Numbered from the stretch's first letter, positions 45,220-54,500 are shown. The stretch: DNA of 64,000 nt from Bacillus sp. OV166 (GCF_900177675.1 NZ_FXWM01000001.1:5899001-5963000), one strand, 5' to 3'. Numbers and translations: made by a program. Notes: generated from the sequence alone by a model not told the origin.

Positions 45220-46002
45220 TCAAAATACTACTTTTGAGGCAAAATCAGCATGATAATCACGGAATGTTAAATTTTCTCCACAGACCATTAAGCCTTGCCC
45301 CCAGTTCACGTGAACATCGGCAGTCGGTTTATCCAACGGATCACGATACTGGAATAATACGTTTCTGCGCGGTCGGTTACTGCGATTACTATCCGAACCG
45401 TGTACCGTTAAATAATTAAAAAACAGTACATCCCCTGCTTCAGCAGGGCAGGGAGTCCCTATGGAAATCGGATATTCCTTATGATTTAAGAAATGACTGC
45501 CTACATGAGAAAGTGGTCCTTCTTGATGAGATTTTGGTATCACCCTTAGGCATCCGTTTTCCAAGTCTGCATCATCAAGATGAACACTAGCTGCCAGCAT
45601 GGTATGACTTTCATGTGGGAAATACGGATGATCCTGATGCATTGGAAAAGCTGCTCCCTTTTCAGGTGGCTTCACCAGCATTTTGGAGTGATGTAATTGC
45701 ACATTCGGCCCGATCAGCTTTTGCAATATAGACACCATGTTGGGATGGATAACGGCCCTAGAGAAAGATGCGTCATGATAATGAACGTCATGAAACCCTT
45801 TTAAAACAAGTTTTTTTAACTCGTTTGGCGGGATGTACTCCCCTTGCCAGGCATGATTTCGATCATGTTTAGTATTTGCTGCACGTTGAATAATGCGTTC
45901 AACCGCCGTTTTCATTTGCTCTACTTCCTCATTAGAAAAAACCCCTTTAACAAGCAAGTATCCATTTTCTTTGTAAAAATCAGCATCCTTTAATGTAATC
46001 AT
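45220..46002 (-). CDS. phytanoyl-CoA dioxygenase (PhyH)-family protein
   Basis: A 260 aa Fe(II)/2-oxoglutarate-dependent oxygenase. The metal ligands are His122 and Asp124 (MHQDHP) and His201 (LTVHGSDSN), with basic residues (NRPRRN) nearby to bind 2-oxoglutarate. Bacterial family members hydroxylate diverse small molecules; the substrate is unknown. It is divergent from an AraC-family regulator, a frequent pairing, and shows no link to the flanking sugar genes. Confidence 0.85.
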   Translation of the reverse strand: MITLKDADFYKENGYLLVKGVFSNEEVEQMKTAVERIIQRAANTKHDRNHAWQGEYIPPNELKKLVLKGFHDVHYHDASFSRAVIHPNMVSILQKLIGPNVQLHHSKMLVKPPEKGAAFPMHQDHPYFPHESHTMLAASVHLDDADLENGCLRVIPKSHQEGPLSHVGSHFLNHKEYPISIGTPCPAEAGDVLFFNYLTVHGSDSNRSNRPRRNVLFQYRDPLDKPTADVHVNWGQGLMVCGENLTFRDYHADFASKVVF

Positions 46003-46121
46003 GATAATTTCCTCCTTTAAGATTAATAGTATAATTGTTATAATTTTAAGAAATTAATGAATTCCAGTCTTTATCAGAAGAGGCTGTTTTTTTGTCTTTT
46101 GAAGACATCGGAGGGATATTT

Positions 46122-47015
46122 TTGGTCGTCCAATCATGTAAACTCAGTGAAGGAATGTTGAATCAATATGCTATGCGGCCAATTGGAGAAGAAATTTCCT
46201 TTAAGGTGCATTATTGGGGAGTGAACCCGGAGCATTTTAACAATCCGGTCCATAGGCATTCATTTTTTGAAGTTTGTTATGTACTAAATGGAGAAGGACA
46301 GTATAAAGACCTAGATGTACAATATCCGTTAAAGAAAGGTACAGTATTTTTATCCCGTCCGAACATTCATCACCAAATTTTAAGCGAAACAGGACTTTTT
46401 CTTGTATTTGTTGCTTTCGAGATTTTACATAAAAAATCAAAGGTTGATGCCATTAGCATGTATAATCTACTGGCGAAAACAAATAGAATTTGTACCAGTG
46501 TTGCTGATGATTCCCCAACGGCCTTACTATGGAGGGCATTGGTAGATTATACGTCAAACGGCGGTGCCAACGATTTTAACTTCATTACTAATATGGCACA
46601 CTCGCTCATCCTGTCCTTTAGCACTATGTTTTCCGAAACAAATCAGAGAAGTCGAAATCAAGAAAAAATGTTTTCGAATCGTTCTCCCACCCATTTATAT
46701 CAAGCAAAGCTTTTCATTCGTGATAATTTATCAGAACCATTGAAGCTAGAAGATGTCGCCAACTATCTTCACATTTCTAGTCGTCATTTATCAAGGATCT
46801 TTTCCACTGAACTATGTGAAAGTTTCTCCAATTATATTCGCAAGGAAAGGGTAAAAGAGGCGGCTTGCCTGCTTGAAATGACAAACATCCCTATTAAGGA
46901 GATAGCTGATGTAGCCGGCTTTGGCTCAGTGCATTACTTTACACGCGTATTTACTACGATGATGAACGTTTCACCTGCTAAGTATCGCAATGATTATGTG
47001 AAAAAGAAAATATAG
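46122..47015 (+). CDS. AraC-family transcriptional regulator
   Basis: A protein of about 297 aa with an N-terminal cupin-like effector domain (HRHSFFEVCYVLNGEGQY) and two C-terminal helix-turn-helix motifs (KLEDVANYLHISSRHLSRIF and IKEIADVAGFGSVHYFTRVF). The start is uncertain: a TTG at 46122 follows GGAGGG, whereas the ORF opens further upstream at 46092 with no ribosome site. It probably controls the divergent PhyH-like gene; the 119 bp between them has no clear operator. Confidence 0.85.
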   Translation: MVVQSCKLSEGMLNQYAMRPIGEEISFKVHYWGVNPEHFNNPVHRHSFFEVCYVLNGEGQYKDLDVQYPLKKGTVFLSRPNIHHQILSETGLFLVFVAFEILHKKSKVDAISMYNLLAKTNRICTSVADDSPTALLWRALVDYTSNGGANDFNFITNMAHSLILSFSTMFSETNQRSRNQEKMFSNRSPTHLYQAKLFIRDNLSEPLKLEDVANYLHISSRHLSRIFSTELCESFSNYIRKERVKEAACLLEMTNIPIKEIADVAGFGSVHYFTRVFTTMMNVSPAKYRNDYVKKKI

Positions 47016-47024
47016 TCTAATTAA

Positions 47025-47054
47025 AATAAGCCCACGAAATCAAGTGGGCTTATT
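47025..47054. terminator. bidirectional terminator
   Basis: AATAAGCCCAC (47025-47035) and GTGGGCTTATT (47044-47054) form a perfect 11 bp stem with an 8 nt loop between the convergent AraC and EamA genes. Confidence 0.8.
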
Positions 47055-47081
47055 AAGGAATATTTAATTAAGGCAATGATT

Positions 47082-47969
47082 TTATTTATTACTCATCCTT
47101 TTGTTTATAGGTTTATACTTAAAATTCACAAAATGAATGCTTGTGGCAACTAATAGCATCCCGACAATTAGTGTATAGGTCACCGTTTCTCCCAAGAAAA
47201 GCACGCCGAGGAGAACAGCAACAATAGGAATGAGAAACGTATAGGAACCAACTTTGCTTGCCTCACCAGCATTAACAAGCTTGTAGTAAAGGATGTAGGC
47301 ATATGGGATGCCAATGGTCGCACCAAAGCAGAGCCCTACTATGTAATATCGATTCCATTCGATTGCAGACCAGCTTTCAAACACTGTTCCGGTACCTAGG
47401 AGGAAAATGCCTCCAATCACAGATTGAATCGCCACCATCCAAAATGCATCCACTTCTTTGCTTACTTTCTTTACGTAGATAACACCTGACGCCCAACTTA
47501 CCGCTGTTAGTAACCCGAGTATCACTCCGATTGCTGAGATATGAACGGTCAAACCATCGACACTAACGACTGCGATCCCAACGAATCCAAGCAATAACCC
47601 CATGATTTGGATTGGCGATAAATATTCTCCAAGGAACAGCCAAGCGAAAAGGCCAAGTAAAATCGGCTGGAAATAGACAAGTACGGAAAACAATCCACCC
47701 GGTAAATAGAGCAATCCTAACGTTTGAAGCCCGAAAAAAAGGATGGAGTTAAAGAAAGCCGCAATAAAGTACTTCTGCCAGTTTTCCCTCCAATTGATCG
47801 CCTTCCGCGTCTTCCAAATAATTAGCGTCAACAAGATTCCGCCTAAAAGTGAACGCAGTCCTGCATAAAGCAATGGCGGTGAATAGGGTACTGCTAATTT
47901 ATTAATTGGCCAGCTTGCACCCCAAATCAAAATGAGCACAAACAGCGCAACCTTTGATTTTGTAGACAT
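47082..47969 (-). CDS. EamA/DMT-family transporter
   Basis: A 295 aa membrane protein with ten predicted helices arranged as two EamA repeats (for example ALFVLILIWGASWPINKLA and IGVILGLLTAVSWASGVIYVKK). Drug/metabolite exporters of this kind move amino acids, metabolites or drugs. The start is ATG 47969, because AAGGGG lies 9 bases upstream; the ORF runs further upstream to 48050 without a ribosome site. Transcribed in the same direction as the pxpA operon, but separated from it by about 175 bp. Confidence 0.85.
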   Translation of the reverse strand: MSTKSKVALFVLILIWGASWPINKLAVPYSPPLLYAGLRSLLGGILLTLIIWKTRKAINWRENWQKYFIAAFFNSILFFGLQTLGLLYLPGGLFSVLVYFQPILLGLFAWLFLGEYLSPIQIMGLLLGFVGIAVVSVDGLTVHISAIGVILGLLTAVSWASGVIYVKKVSKEVDAFWMVAIQSVIGGIFLLGTGTVFESWSAIEWNRYYIVGLCFGATIGIPYAYILYYKLVNAGEASKVGSYTFLIPIVAVLLGVLFLGETVTYTLIVGMLLVATSIHFVNFKYKPINKRMSNK

Positions 47970-48144
47970 ATTCTCCATCCCCTTTTCAACGACAAACAAG
48001 CAGGTCGCACTCGTCACCGTAAAGTTCAAAGAGACGACGCACGGATGCATCGCCTCACTATATTAAAATACTTTGCAGACACTGTTTATCGCAGTATCTT
48101 CTAAAAGACTACGAAATGTTTAGCCTAATTTCAATAGATACGTT

Positions 48145-48936
48145 TTAAAGCACACTGAATGCTTCATCTTTTATATCACTAATGAACATACATCCTGGTG
48201 CATGAGTAATCATGATGGAAGGCTTACTTTCCATCGCAACGGCTTGAGGAGTTACACCACAAGCCCAAAATACAGGAACCTCCCCTGGTTTCAAGGACAC
48301 AGCATCTCCAAAATCAGGTCTTGAAATATCCATGATGCCTATTTCGCTTGGATTTCCGATATGGATTGGCGCACCGTGTACTGCCGGAAAACGAGACGTA
48401 ATCTGAACGGCACGGATGGCATCCTGCGGTGTCATTGGCCGCATACTAACGACAGTCGGCCCCTCAAACAGGCCTGCTTTTTCACACTTAATATTCGTTT
48501 TGTACATCGGAACGTTACAGTTTTCCTCGATATGTCTGACCGGAATACCGCTCTCAAGGAGTGGTGTTTCAAATGTAAAACTGCACCCTAGCAAGAAGCC
48601 CACCATGTCGTCTTCCCAATACTCGGTAATATCTGCGACTTCCTCTGTAAAAACACCATCTCTGTATATACGATATTTCGGGATGTCTTTACGGATATCT
48701 GCACCTTTTGCAATCAGAGCAGGAACAAATGAGCCAGGCTCCGTCACGTCCAATAAAGGACATGGCTTCGGATTCCGTTGACAAAACAGCAAAAAGTCAA
48801 AGGCATGCTCTTTTTTTAAGACCACCAAGTTTGCTTGTGTATACCCTTTTGACATTCCTGCAGTTGGTCCTGTAATCTCTTGCTTCCGAATCAACTCCCT
48901 TATTTTTTCCGGCTCCAATGTTTCATAGTTCCCCAT
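48145..48936 (-). CDS. ycsI: DUF1445 (YcsI-type) putative hydro-lyase / D-glutamate cyclase-like protein
   Basis: A 263 aa DUF1445 protein, similar to B. subtilis YcsI. The segment TGPTAGMSKGYTQANLVVL and the C-terminal FWACGVTPQAV, with ITHAPGCMFISD, are characteristic of the family. The human D-glutamate cyclase contains a DUF1445 region, and the neighbours handle 5-oxoproline, so a role in D-glutamate to 5-oxoproline conversion is possible but not shown. It follows the NRAMP-like gene in the pxpA operon. Confidence 0.85.
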   Translation of the reverse strand: MGNYETLEPEKIRELIRKQEITGPTAGMSKGYTQANLVVLKKEHAFDFLLFCQRNPKPCPLLDVTEPGSFVPALIAKGADIRKDIPKYRIYRDGVFTEEVADITEYWEDDMVGFLLGCSFTFETPLLESGIPVRHIEENCNVPMYKTNIKCEKAGLFEGPTVVSMRPMTPQDAIRAVQITSRFPAVHGAPIHIGNPSEIGIMDISRPDFGDAVSLKPGEVPVFWACGVTPQAVAMESKPSIMITHAPGCMFISDIKDEAFSVL

Positions 48937-48969
48937 AGTGTCCCCTCCTAAAATGGCAATCTTATAAAA

Positions 48970-50208
48970 TTACTTAAAAATCAAAGGTAATTGTTCGATC
49001 AATGTCACTACACTCAAATAGCCCATGATCACAACAACAAAACCACCCGGAATAGTCAACCATAGCGGATGCTTGTACTCACCAACGATACTTTTCTTGT
49101 ATGCGGCAACTAATAATGTACCTAAACCTAGTGGCAAAATAAGGGCATTCAATGCTCCAACGATAATCAAGATCGTTACTGGTCTTCCAACAATTGCAAA
49201 TGTCGCTGTTGAAATAACAATAAATGCAATAATGACCCAATTTTGGTACTTCTCAATGGTTGGATGGAACGTGCGGATAAATGAAACCGACGTATACGCC
49301 GCCCCTACAACAGATGTGACCGCCGCAGCCCACATAATCACACCAAACATACGATAACCGACGTCACCTGCAGCAAGTTGGAACACCGAAGCAGGCGGAT
49401 TCGCTGGATCAATCGCAAGTCCTTTTGTTACAACCCCAAGAACAGCCAAGAATAATGCCACACGCATAATACCCGTAACGAGAATCCCTGTAACAGAGCT
49501 TTTTGTAACTGCTGGCAATGCTTCCACACCTTTGATACCCGCGTCTAATAGACGGTGTCCGCCTGCAAACGTAATATACCCTCCTACCGTACCTCCAACA
49601 AGCGTAACGATAGCAAACATGCTAATCTTTTCCGGCATAAACGTATTCACAATCGCCTCTCCAACCGGCGGTGCTGTCGTAAATGCAACGTACAGCATGA
49701 GGAGGATCATAACTAACCCTGCGATTTGCGCGAATTTGTCCATTGCTTTACCTGCTTCTTTAACGACAAAAATAAAAATCGCTAACAGTGCACTAATCAC
49801 TGCACCTGTAATGGGATCCCACCCAAGCATGGCATTAAGACCCAATCCAGCGCCAGCTACGTTTCCGATATTAAACGCCAAACCGCCTATGACGATAAGT
49901 ATGGCCAATACAAATCCGAGTCCAGGGAACACTTTGTTGGCAATTTCTTGTCCACGCAAACCGGAAACGGCAATAATTCTCCAAATGTTCATTTGTGAAA
50001 AGATGTCTAATAATAATGAAATTAAAATAACAAAGGCAAAGCTTGCAGCCAATTGCTGTGTAAATACAGTGGTTTGTGTCAAAAATCCGGGTCCAATCGA
50101 TGAAGTCGCCATTAAAAAGGCGGCACCGAGTAAGACACTTCTACTTACCTTCTTTTTCCCCGAAACGTTGTCAGCTTTTTGTGTAGAATCAAATTTAGGA
50201 TTTTCCAT
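48970..50208 (-). CDS. ycsG: NRAMP-related transporter (YcsG-like)
   Basis: A 412 aa membrane protein with about 11 helices of the NRAMP fold, similar to B. subtilis YcsG. The first helix reads SSIGPGFLTQT instead of the DPGN motif of metal-transporting NRAMPs, and the sixth-helix region shows GGYITFAGGH rather than the usual MPH. The metal site is therefore not conserved. In pxp loci it may import 5-oxoproline or a related compound (inference). It is 33 bp from ycsI and directly adjacent to pxpA. Confidence 0.85.
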   Translation of the reverse strand: MENPKFDSTQKADNVSGKKKVSRSVLLGAAFLMATSSIGPGFLTQTTVFTQQLAASFAFVILISLLLDIFSQMNIWRIIAVSGLRGQEIANKVFPGLGFVLAILIVIGGLAFNIGNVAGAGLGLNAMLGWDPITGAVISALLAIFIFVVKEAGKAMDKFAQIAGLVMILLMLYVAFTTAPPVGEAIVNTFMPEKISMFAIVTLVGGTVGGYITFAGGHRLLDAGIKGVEALPAVTKSSVTGILVTGIMRVALFLAVLGVVTKGLAIDPANPPASVFQLAAGDVGYRMFGVIMWAAAVTSVVGAAYTSVSFIRTFHPTIEKYQNWVIIAFIVISTATFAIVGRPVTILIIVGALNALILPLGLGTLLVAAYKKSIVGEYKHPLWLTIPGGFVVVIMGYLSVVTLIEQLPLIFK

Positions 50209-50209
50209 G

Positions 50210-50980
50210 CTAAACCTCCAAGTTGCAGATTGCTGTTACAGTAATATGGTTCTTTTTTAACGTTTCATTAATATATTTGGCAAAGGCTAGTGCATGTGCA
50301 CCATCTCCGTGAATACAAATGGTATCTGCACGTAGCGAAACTTCTGTCTTTTGCTGAGATACTACTTTTCCTTCTGTCACCATTTTCACAATTTGCGCGA
50401 CAGACTGTTCTTGATCTGTAATCATCGCATCCATTTGTGAGCGAGAAGTCAAAGACCCGTCCGCTTGATACGTACGATCTGCAAATACCTCATGTGCCGT
50501 TCGTAGACCAATCTTCTCTCCGGCTTTTGTCAATTCACTGCCGGCAAGGCCGAATAATATTAATGACGGGGATACGTCATAAACCGCTTGTGCAATGGCT
50601 TCGGCAAGTTTTCGATCCTTGGCAGCCATATTGTACAATGCACCATGGGGTTTTACATGCTGCATTTTTTCATTGAACGTCATTAAAAACCCTTGCAATG
50701 CTCCAATTTGGTAGACGACCATGTCATATCCTTCTTGTGGGGTTATAGCCATTTCCCTTCGCCCGAATCCGTTTAAATCTGGCAAACTAGGATGTGCTCC
50801 AATTTTGACCCCATTGGCAATGGCCATCTTCACCGTTTCTCTCATCACACTTGGATCTCCGCTATGAAAACCGCAAGCTATATTTGCAGATGTAACGTAT
50901 TTCAAAATTTCTTCCTGCTCCCCAAGCTTGTACCGGCCAAAACTCTCCCCTAAATCACAATTCAAATCCACTTGAAACAT
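50210..50980 (-). CDS. pxpA: 5-oxoprolinase subunit A (LamB/YcsF family)
   Basis: A 256 aa TIM-barrel-like subunit of the ATP-dependent bacterial 5-oxoprolinase, which opens 5-oxo-L-proline to L-glutamate together with PxpB and PxpC. Family motifs DLNCDLGES (residues 4-12) and ANIACGFHSGD are present. The ATG at 50980 follows GGAGGGG; an ORF extension to 51019 would be weaker. It heads the leftward unit pxpA-ycsG-ycsI, while pxpB-pxpC lie on the opposite strand across a shared promoter region. Confidence 0.93.
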   Translation of the reverse strand: MFQVDLNCDLGESFGRYKLGEQEEILKYVTSANIACGFHSGDPSVMRETVKMAIANGVKIGAHPSLPDLNGFGRREMAITPQEGYDMVVYQIGALQGFLMTFNEKMQHVKPHGALYNMAAKDRKLAEAIAQAVYDVSPSLILFGLAGSELTKAGEKIGLRTAHEVFADRTYQADGSLTSRSQMDAMITDQEQSVAQIVKMVTEGKVVSQQKTEVSLRADTICIHGDGAHALAFAKYINETLKKNHITVTAICNLEV

Positions 50981-51016
50981 GTTTCTCCCCTCCATCTCGA
51001 TCACTCGTCTACCGTG

Positions 51017-51034
51017 CAAAAAGCGCTTTCATCT
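51017..51034 (-). promoter_or_regulatory. cre-like site upstream of pxpA
   Basis: AGATGAAAGCGCTTTTTG on the minus strand has the AAAGCGCTTT core of a cre but departs from consensus at the right edge. It lies 37 bp from the pxpA start codon. Confidence 0.4.
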
Positions 51035-51041
51035 TTATTTT

Positions 51042-51058
51042 GTTCCGATATTCGGAAC
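51042..51058. promoter_or_regulatory. probable IclR-family operator 1
   Basis: GTTCCGATATTCGGAAC is a palindrome with perfect 7 bp arms and a TAT centre, near the pxpA side of the divergent region. A similar sequence occurs near pxpB. Confidence 0.6.
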
Positions 51059-51212
51059 TATAGTTTTGAAACTTAAACCAATTCTAGCATAAATATTTTC
51101 AATTGAATATAATTATATGAAAATTATAAATATCATAATATTCCATATTTATAGACTTGTATTTAAATTTGTATAAACTATAATATTGGTAGTATCCGTT
51201 TAACAGAACCTA

Positions 51213-51230
51213 GTTACCGAAATTCGAAAC
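51213..51230. promoter_or_regulatory. probable IclR-family operator 2
   Basis: GTTACCGAAATTCGAAAC resembles the reverse complement of operator 1 (GTT-CGA-TTCGG-AAC) with an extra base. It lies 18 bp upstream of the pxpB start and overlaps the expected leader. The 210 bp between the two sites is AT-rich. Confidence 0.5.
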
Positions 51231-51248
51231 ATAGAGGAGCTGATTATA

Positions 51249-51983
51249 ATGGCCCATCCAAAAAATAATGTTTACATAAGGCCTTTAGGGGATTCTGCTC
51301 TTGTCATTCAGTTAGGCGATGGAATTAGCCCCGCCATCCATGAAAAAGTGAAAAATCTATCCAACTTATTAGAAAAAAAGCCGTTTACAGGATTCTTTGA
51401 ATCTGTACCGTCTTATAATAGCTTGACCATTTATTACAATCCTGTTGCCGTCTATTTGTCCAACCCAGATAAAGAAGCAACAAGTCCTTATAAAAAAGTA
51501 AGCACATTCATTTGGGCGTTACTAGATCAATTAGGAACGAGTGAAAAACCTGAACAACGGCTAGTAACCATCCCAGTCTTGTACGGAGGAGAATTTGGTC
51601 CAGATATAGAGTACGTAGCAATGTATCATGGACTTTCTGTTGAAAAAGTAATTCAAATTCATTCGTCAAATGATTACTTAGTCTATATGATTGGCTTTGC
51701 GCCAGGGTTTCCGTTCATGGGGGGAATGGACGAAAGAATTGCCACACCACGTAAGGATTCACCCCGCCTAGCCATCGCGCCGGGATCTGTTGGAATCGCT
51801 GGAAAACAAACAGGCATCTACCCGCTGGAAACACCAGGAGGATGGCAAATTATCGGTCGTACCCCGCTTGATTTGTTCCTTCCCGAACTTTCACCGCCAA
51901 CGATGTTACAGTCTGGAGATAGAATCCGATATGTACCAATTACACATGAAGAGTATGCTGCCTATAGGGAGATGAAACAATGA
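51249..51983 (+). CDS. pxpB: 5-oxoprolinase subunit B (KipI homologue)
   Basis: A 244 aa subunit of 5-oxoprolinase; the B. subtilis homologue KipI also inhibits the sporulation kinase KinA. The family hallmarks GFAPGFPFMGG and LETPGGWQIIGRTP are present. The ATG at 51249 follows AGAGGAGC. The stop overlaps the pxpC start (ATGA, 4 bp). Transcribed away from pxpA. Confidence 0.93.
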   Translation: MAHPKNNVYIRPLGDSALVIQLGDGISPAIHEKVKNLSNLLEKKPFTGFFESVPSYNSLTIYYNPVAVYLSNPDKEATSPYKKVSTFIWALLDQLGTSEKPEQRLVTIPVLYGGEFGPDIEYVAMYHGLSVEKVIQIHSSNDYLVYMIGFAPGFPFMGGMDERIATPRKDSPRLAIAPGSVGIAGKQTGIYPLETPGGWQIIGRTPLDLFLPELSPPTMLQSGDRIRYVPITHEEYAAYREMKQ

Positions 51984-52975
51984 GCATTAAAGTGCATCAT
52001 CCTGGATTATTGACTACAATCCAAGATTTAGGGAGATTCGGTTCACAAAAATTTGGGGTACTCGTAAGTGGTGCAATGGATCCTATTTCTCTTAGAGTGG
52101 CAAATTTACTCGTTGGAAATAACGAAGGGGAAGGTGCACTTGAAATTACACTGTTTGGGACAACTCTCGAATTTGAAACGGATGAGTTAGTTGCGATTAC
52201 AGGCGGTGACCTGCAGCCTACGATTGATGGAAATGTTGCACCGATGTGGCGGCCGGTCCTGATTCGCAAAGGCTCTATTTTAAAATTTAAATCCGCCATT
52301 AATGGCTGTAGGGCCTACGTTGCATTCGCAGGCGGAATCGATGTTCCCGAAGTGATGGGAAGTAAAAGCACTTATCTTCGTGCCGCTATTGGTGGACTTC
52401 ACGGCAGAGCATTGCAAAAAGGGGATGTGCTTGAAAGCGGAACCTTCAATAGACTCAGTCGGGCATTCGTTCATCAGCTCGAACAAATGACTACTCATTT
52501 TCCATGGTCAGTCAACTATACCGAATTTATTTCATTCAATAAAGCACAAACGATTAGGGTTATACGAGGGGCAGAGTTCGAGCGTTTCGATAAGGCTAGT
52601 CAACAAACGTTTTTTTCAAACCGCTATACCCTAACCACTCAGGCTGATCGGATGGGCTATCGATTGGAAGGCGAATCACTCAACTTATCAGAAAAATTTG
52701 AGCTTCTATCAGAAGGGGTTACGTACGGGACCATTCAAGTACCTTCAAACGGAAAGCCGATTATTTTAATGGTAGATCGACAAACGACTGGAGGATATCC
52801 CAAAATCGGTCAAGTCATTTCCGTCGATCTGCCTTGTTTGGCACAGATGCAACCCAACTGTGACATTGAGTTCAAGGAAGCTTCGCTTGAACAAGCAGAA
52901 TTAGAACTAATCATGCAAGAGCAGAAGCACCGTAAATTAGCGTTAGGCATTCGCTTTAAGGCACTTTATGAATGA
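51980..52975 (+). CDS. pxpC: 5-oxoprolinase subunit C (KipA homologue)
   Basis: A 331 aa biotin-dependent-carboxylase-like (allophanate hydrolase C-domain type) subunit that pairs with PxpB. The motif VSGAMDPISLRVANLLVGN, with TGGDLQP, is typical, and RVIRGAEFERF marks the second half. Coupled to pxpB by a 4 bp overlap. A long terminator follows 76 bp after the stop. Confidence 0.93.
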   Translation: MSIKVHHPGLLTTIQDLGRFGSQKFGVLVSGAMDPISLRVANLLVGNNEGEGALEITLFGTTLEFETDELVAITGGDLQPTIDGNVAPMWRPVLIRKGSILKFKSAINGCRAYVAFAGGIDVPEVMGSKSTYLRAAIGGLHGRALQKGDVLESGTFNRLSRAFVHQLEQMTTHFPWSVNYTEFISFNKAQTIRVIRGAEFERFDKASQQTFFSNRYTLTTQADRMGYRLEGESLNLSEKFELLSEGVTYGTIQVPSNGKPIILMVDRQTTGGYPKIGQVISVDLPCLAQMQPNCDIEFKEASLEQAELELIMQEQKHRKLALGIRFKALYE

Positions 52976-53051
52976 GAGTACAGGTGCAGATGAAAATGAA
53001 AGATCTGACGTGATTTTAAGCGGCGACTTCACACGAAATACCTTGAAACGT

Positions 53052-53103
53052 AACGGGGCGGTCTCTACATCAAACTGTGTGTTGATGTAGAGACCGCCCC
53101 GTT
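53052..53103 (+). terminator. 22 bp stem terminator after pxpC
   Basis: The arms 53052-53073 (AACGGGGCGGTCTC...) and 53082-53103 (...GAGACCGCCCCGTT) pair perfectly around an 8 nt loop and run into CTTTTCATTT. The stop of the convergent IclR gene is at 53108, so it probably ends transcripts from both sides. Confidence 0.8.
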
Positions 53104-53107
53104 CTTT

Positions 53108-53863
53108 TCATTTCGTATAGCCTAATCGAATCGATATTTCCTCTGCAACTTTTTTCACTTTCTTCGCATAGTTCTCAATGTTATCACCTTGATAATTCGC
53201 TTCAATGCCCGCTATACTAATGCCCGCTATCACTTCACCTTTATGATTAAAAATCGGGGCGGCAATCGCAGATGTATGGTTTTCCAATTCAGAATGGCTG
53301 ATGGTATATCCATCGATTCTCGCTTGGTTTATCGCCTCATAAATTCGCTCTTTGTCCGTAATTGTCCCTTGTGCAAACGATTTGAGCTCAGTGGATTCGA
53401 GATATTCTTGCACTTCTAAATCAGGTAAAAAGGACAAGATCGCACGTGGACAGGCCCCAGCATAAAGGGGACTTTTCCTTCCAATCGCAGTATACAGACG
53501 AACCTTTTGTTTTGTGTCAATTTTCTCGATATAGATTGCTTCGTTCCCTTCTCTAACAATCAAGTTAATGGCTTCCTTAATATCATTATGTAATTCAACC
53601 ATAAATGGGTAGGCAATCTGACGTAGATCAATCCTTGCCAAAACCAGATGGCCAAATTTGAGAAACAAAAGTCCAAGTCTGTACTTCGAATCACTTCCTT
53701 TTTCCACAAACCCCATTTCCTCTAACGACGAGAGCATTCGATAGACTGAAGTTTTTGGAATCCCTGATAGATCAATAATTTCTTGAAATGATAATTCGGA
53801 ATGCTCTATAAATAGATTTAATACATCCATCGAACGGACAACTGTTTTATTTTTGTTGTTCAT
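53108..53863 (-). CDS. IclR-family transcriptional regulator (KipR-like)
   Basis: A 251 aa regulator with an N-terminal winged helix (SFQEIIDLSGIPKTSVYRMLSSLEEMGFV) and a C-terminal IclR effector domain (AIYIEKIDTKQKVRLYTAIGRKSPLYAGACPRAIL). The ATG at 53863 follows AAGGAG; an ORF extension to 53896 lacks a ribosome site. The position at the end of the pxp locus matches KipR of B. subtilis, which represses the kip operon. The paired palindromes between pxpA and pxpB are candidate targets. Confidence 0.9.
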   Translation of the reverse strand: MNNKNKTVVRSMDVLNLFIEHSELSFQEIIDLSGIPKTSVYRMLSSLEEMGFVEKGSDSKYRLGLLFLKFGHLVLARIDLRQIAYPFMVELHNDIKEAINLIVREGNEAIYIEKIDTKQKVRLYTAIGRKSPLYAGACPRAILSFLPDLEVQEYLESTELKSFAQGTITDKERIYEAINQARIDGYTISHSELENHTSAIAAPIFNHKGEVIAGISIAGIEANYQGDNIENYAKKVKKVAEEISIRLGYTK

Positions 53864-54047
53864 CAATTGTAATCTCCTTCTCAAACACCATTCCACAGTA
53901 TAGCGAGATTATCGTGCAAAAATACGCCTAACGTATTTAATATAAAAATAATTCTACACGATAAATTCAGACATTTAAACCTAAAAAAACCAAGGGAAAA
54001 TCCTAACGGGTTATGATACCTGTCGCAGAACGGTAAAATGTAAATGA

Positions 54048-54086
54048 AATAGACCATCAAATTGTAATTAAATTTGATGGTCTATT
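54048..54086. terminator. orphan 16 bp stem hairpin with T tail
   Basis: AATAGACCATCAAATT (54048-54063) and AATTTGATGGTCTATT (54071-54086) are perfect arms with a 7 nt loop; TTTTG follows on the plus strand. No recognisable gene precedes it on the plus strand. It looks like the surviving terminator of a lost gene. Confidence 0.6.
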
Positions 54087-54240
54087 TTTGTTCATATATA
54101 GGCATTATTGTAATATTATTGTCTGTATTTGTAGTGCTATTTGCACACAAAAAACAGACTTAAAGAGTTTTCTGTAAGTCTACAAATTGTATTACGTTTA
54201 TATATACAAATTGGCGTAAATAAAAGGTTGAGGGGCTTTT

Positions 54241-54459
54241 TTAAGATAAGTGGAATTCTTCTCTTAATAAATTTTTGACTTCTTCGCTCCCAGTTAGCTC
54301 TAATGTTATTGAGTCTGCTCCACCACTTACACATAGTGAGAATTTTATGAATGGACAGCATCGATTTTCGTAAGAAATCCATTCAGCAATTTTCAATAAT
54401 AATGATGGTTGATTGGGATAAATAAAAGTATAACCATTAGGAATTTCCTCAACTGACAC
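54241..54459 (-). pseudogene. truncated small conserved protein with a CC motif
   Basis: A 72-codon ORF from a GTG at 54459 reads NGYTFIYP, then KIAEWISYENRCCPFIKFSL and ITLELTGSEEVKNLL. It matches, from memory, the C-terminal half of a small bacterial protein family with a conserved RCCPF motif and LxLTGPEGVK. A stop lies just upstream in frame, no ribosome site precedes the GTG, and the N-terminal half is missing, so it appears to be a remnant. Function unknown. Confidence 0.45.
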
Positions 54460-54500
54460 GTAATCTTACAAACTTCGGCAACATTTGCTCAGAGCTTTTC

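Noticed and set aside
49532..50260. 242-codon plus-strand ORF
   Set aside because: It is an antisense shadow of the ycsG membrane protein gene; its sequence is Pro/Ile/Ala-rich low-complexity with no domain, and the minus-strand gene has clear homology.
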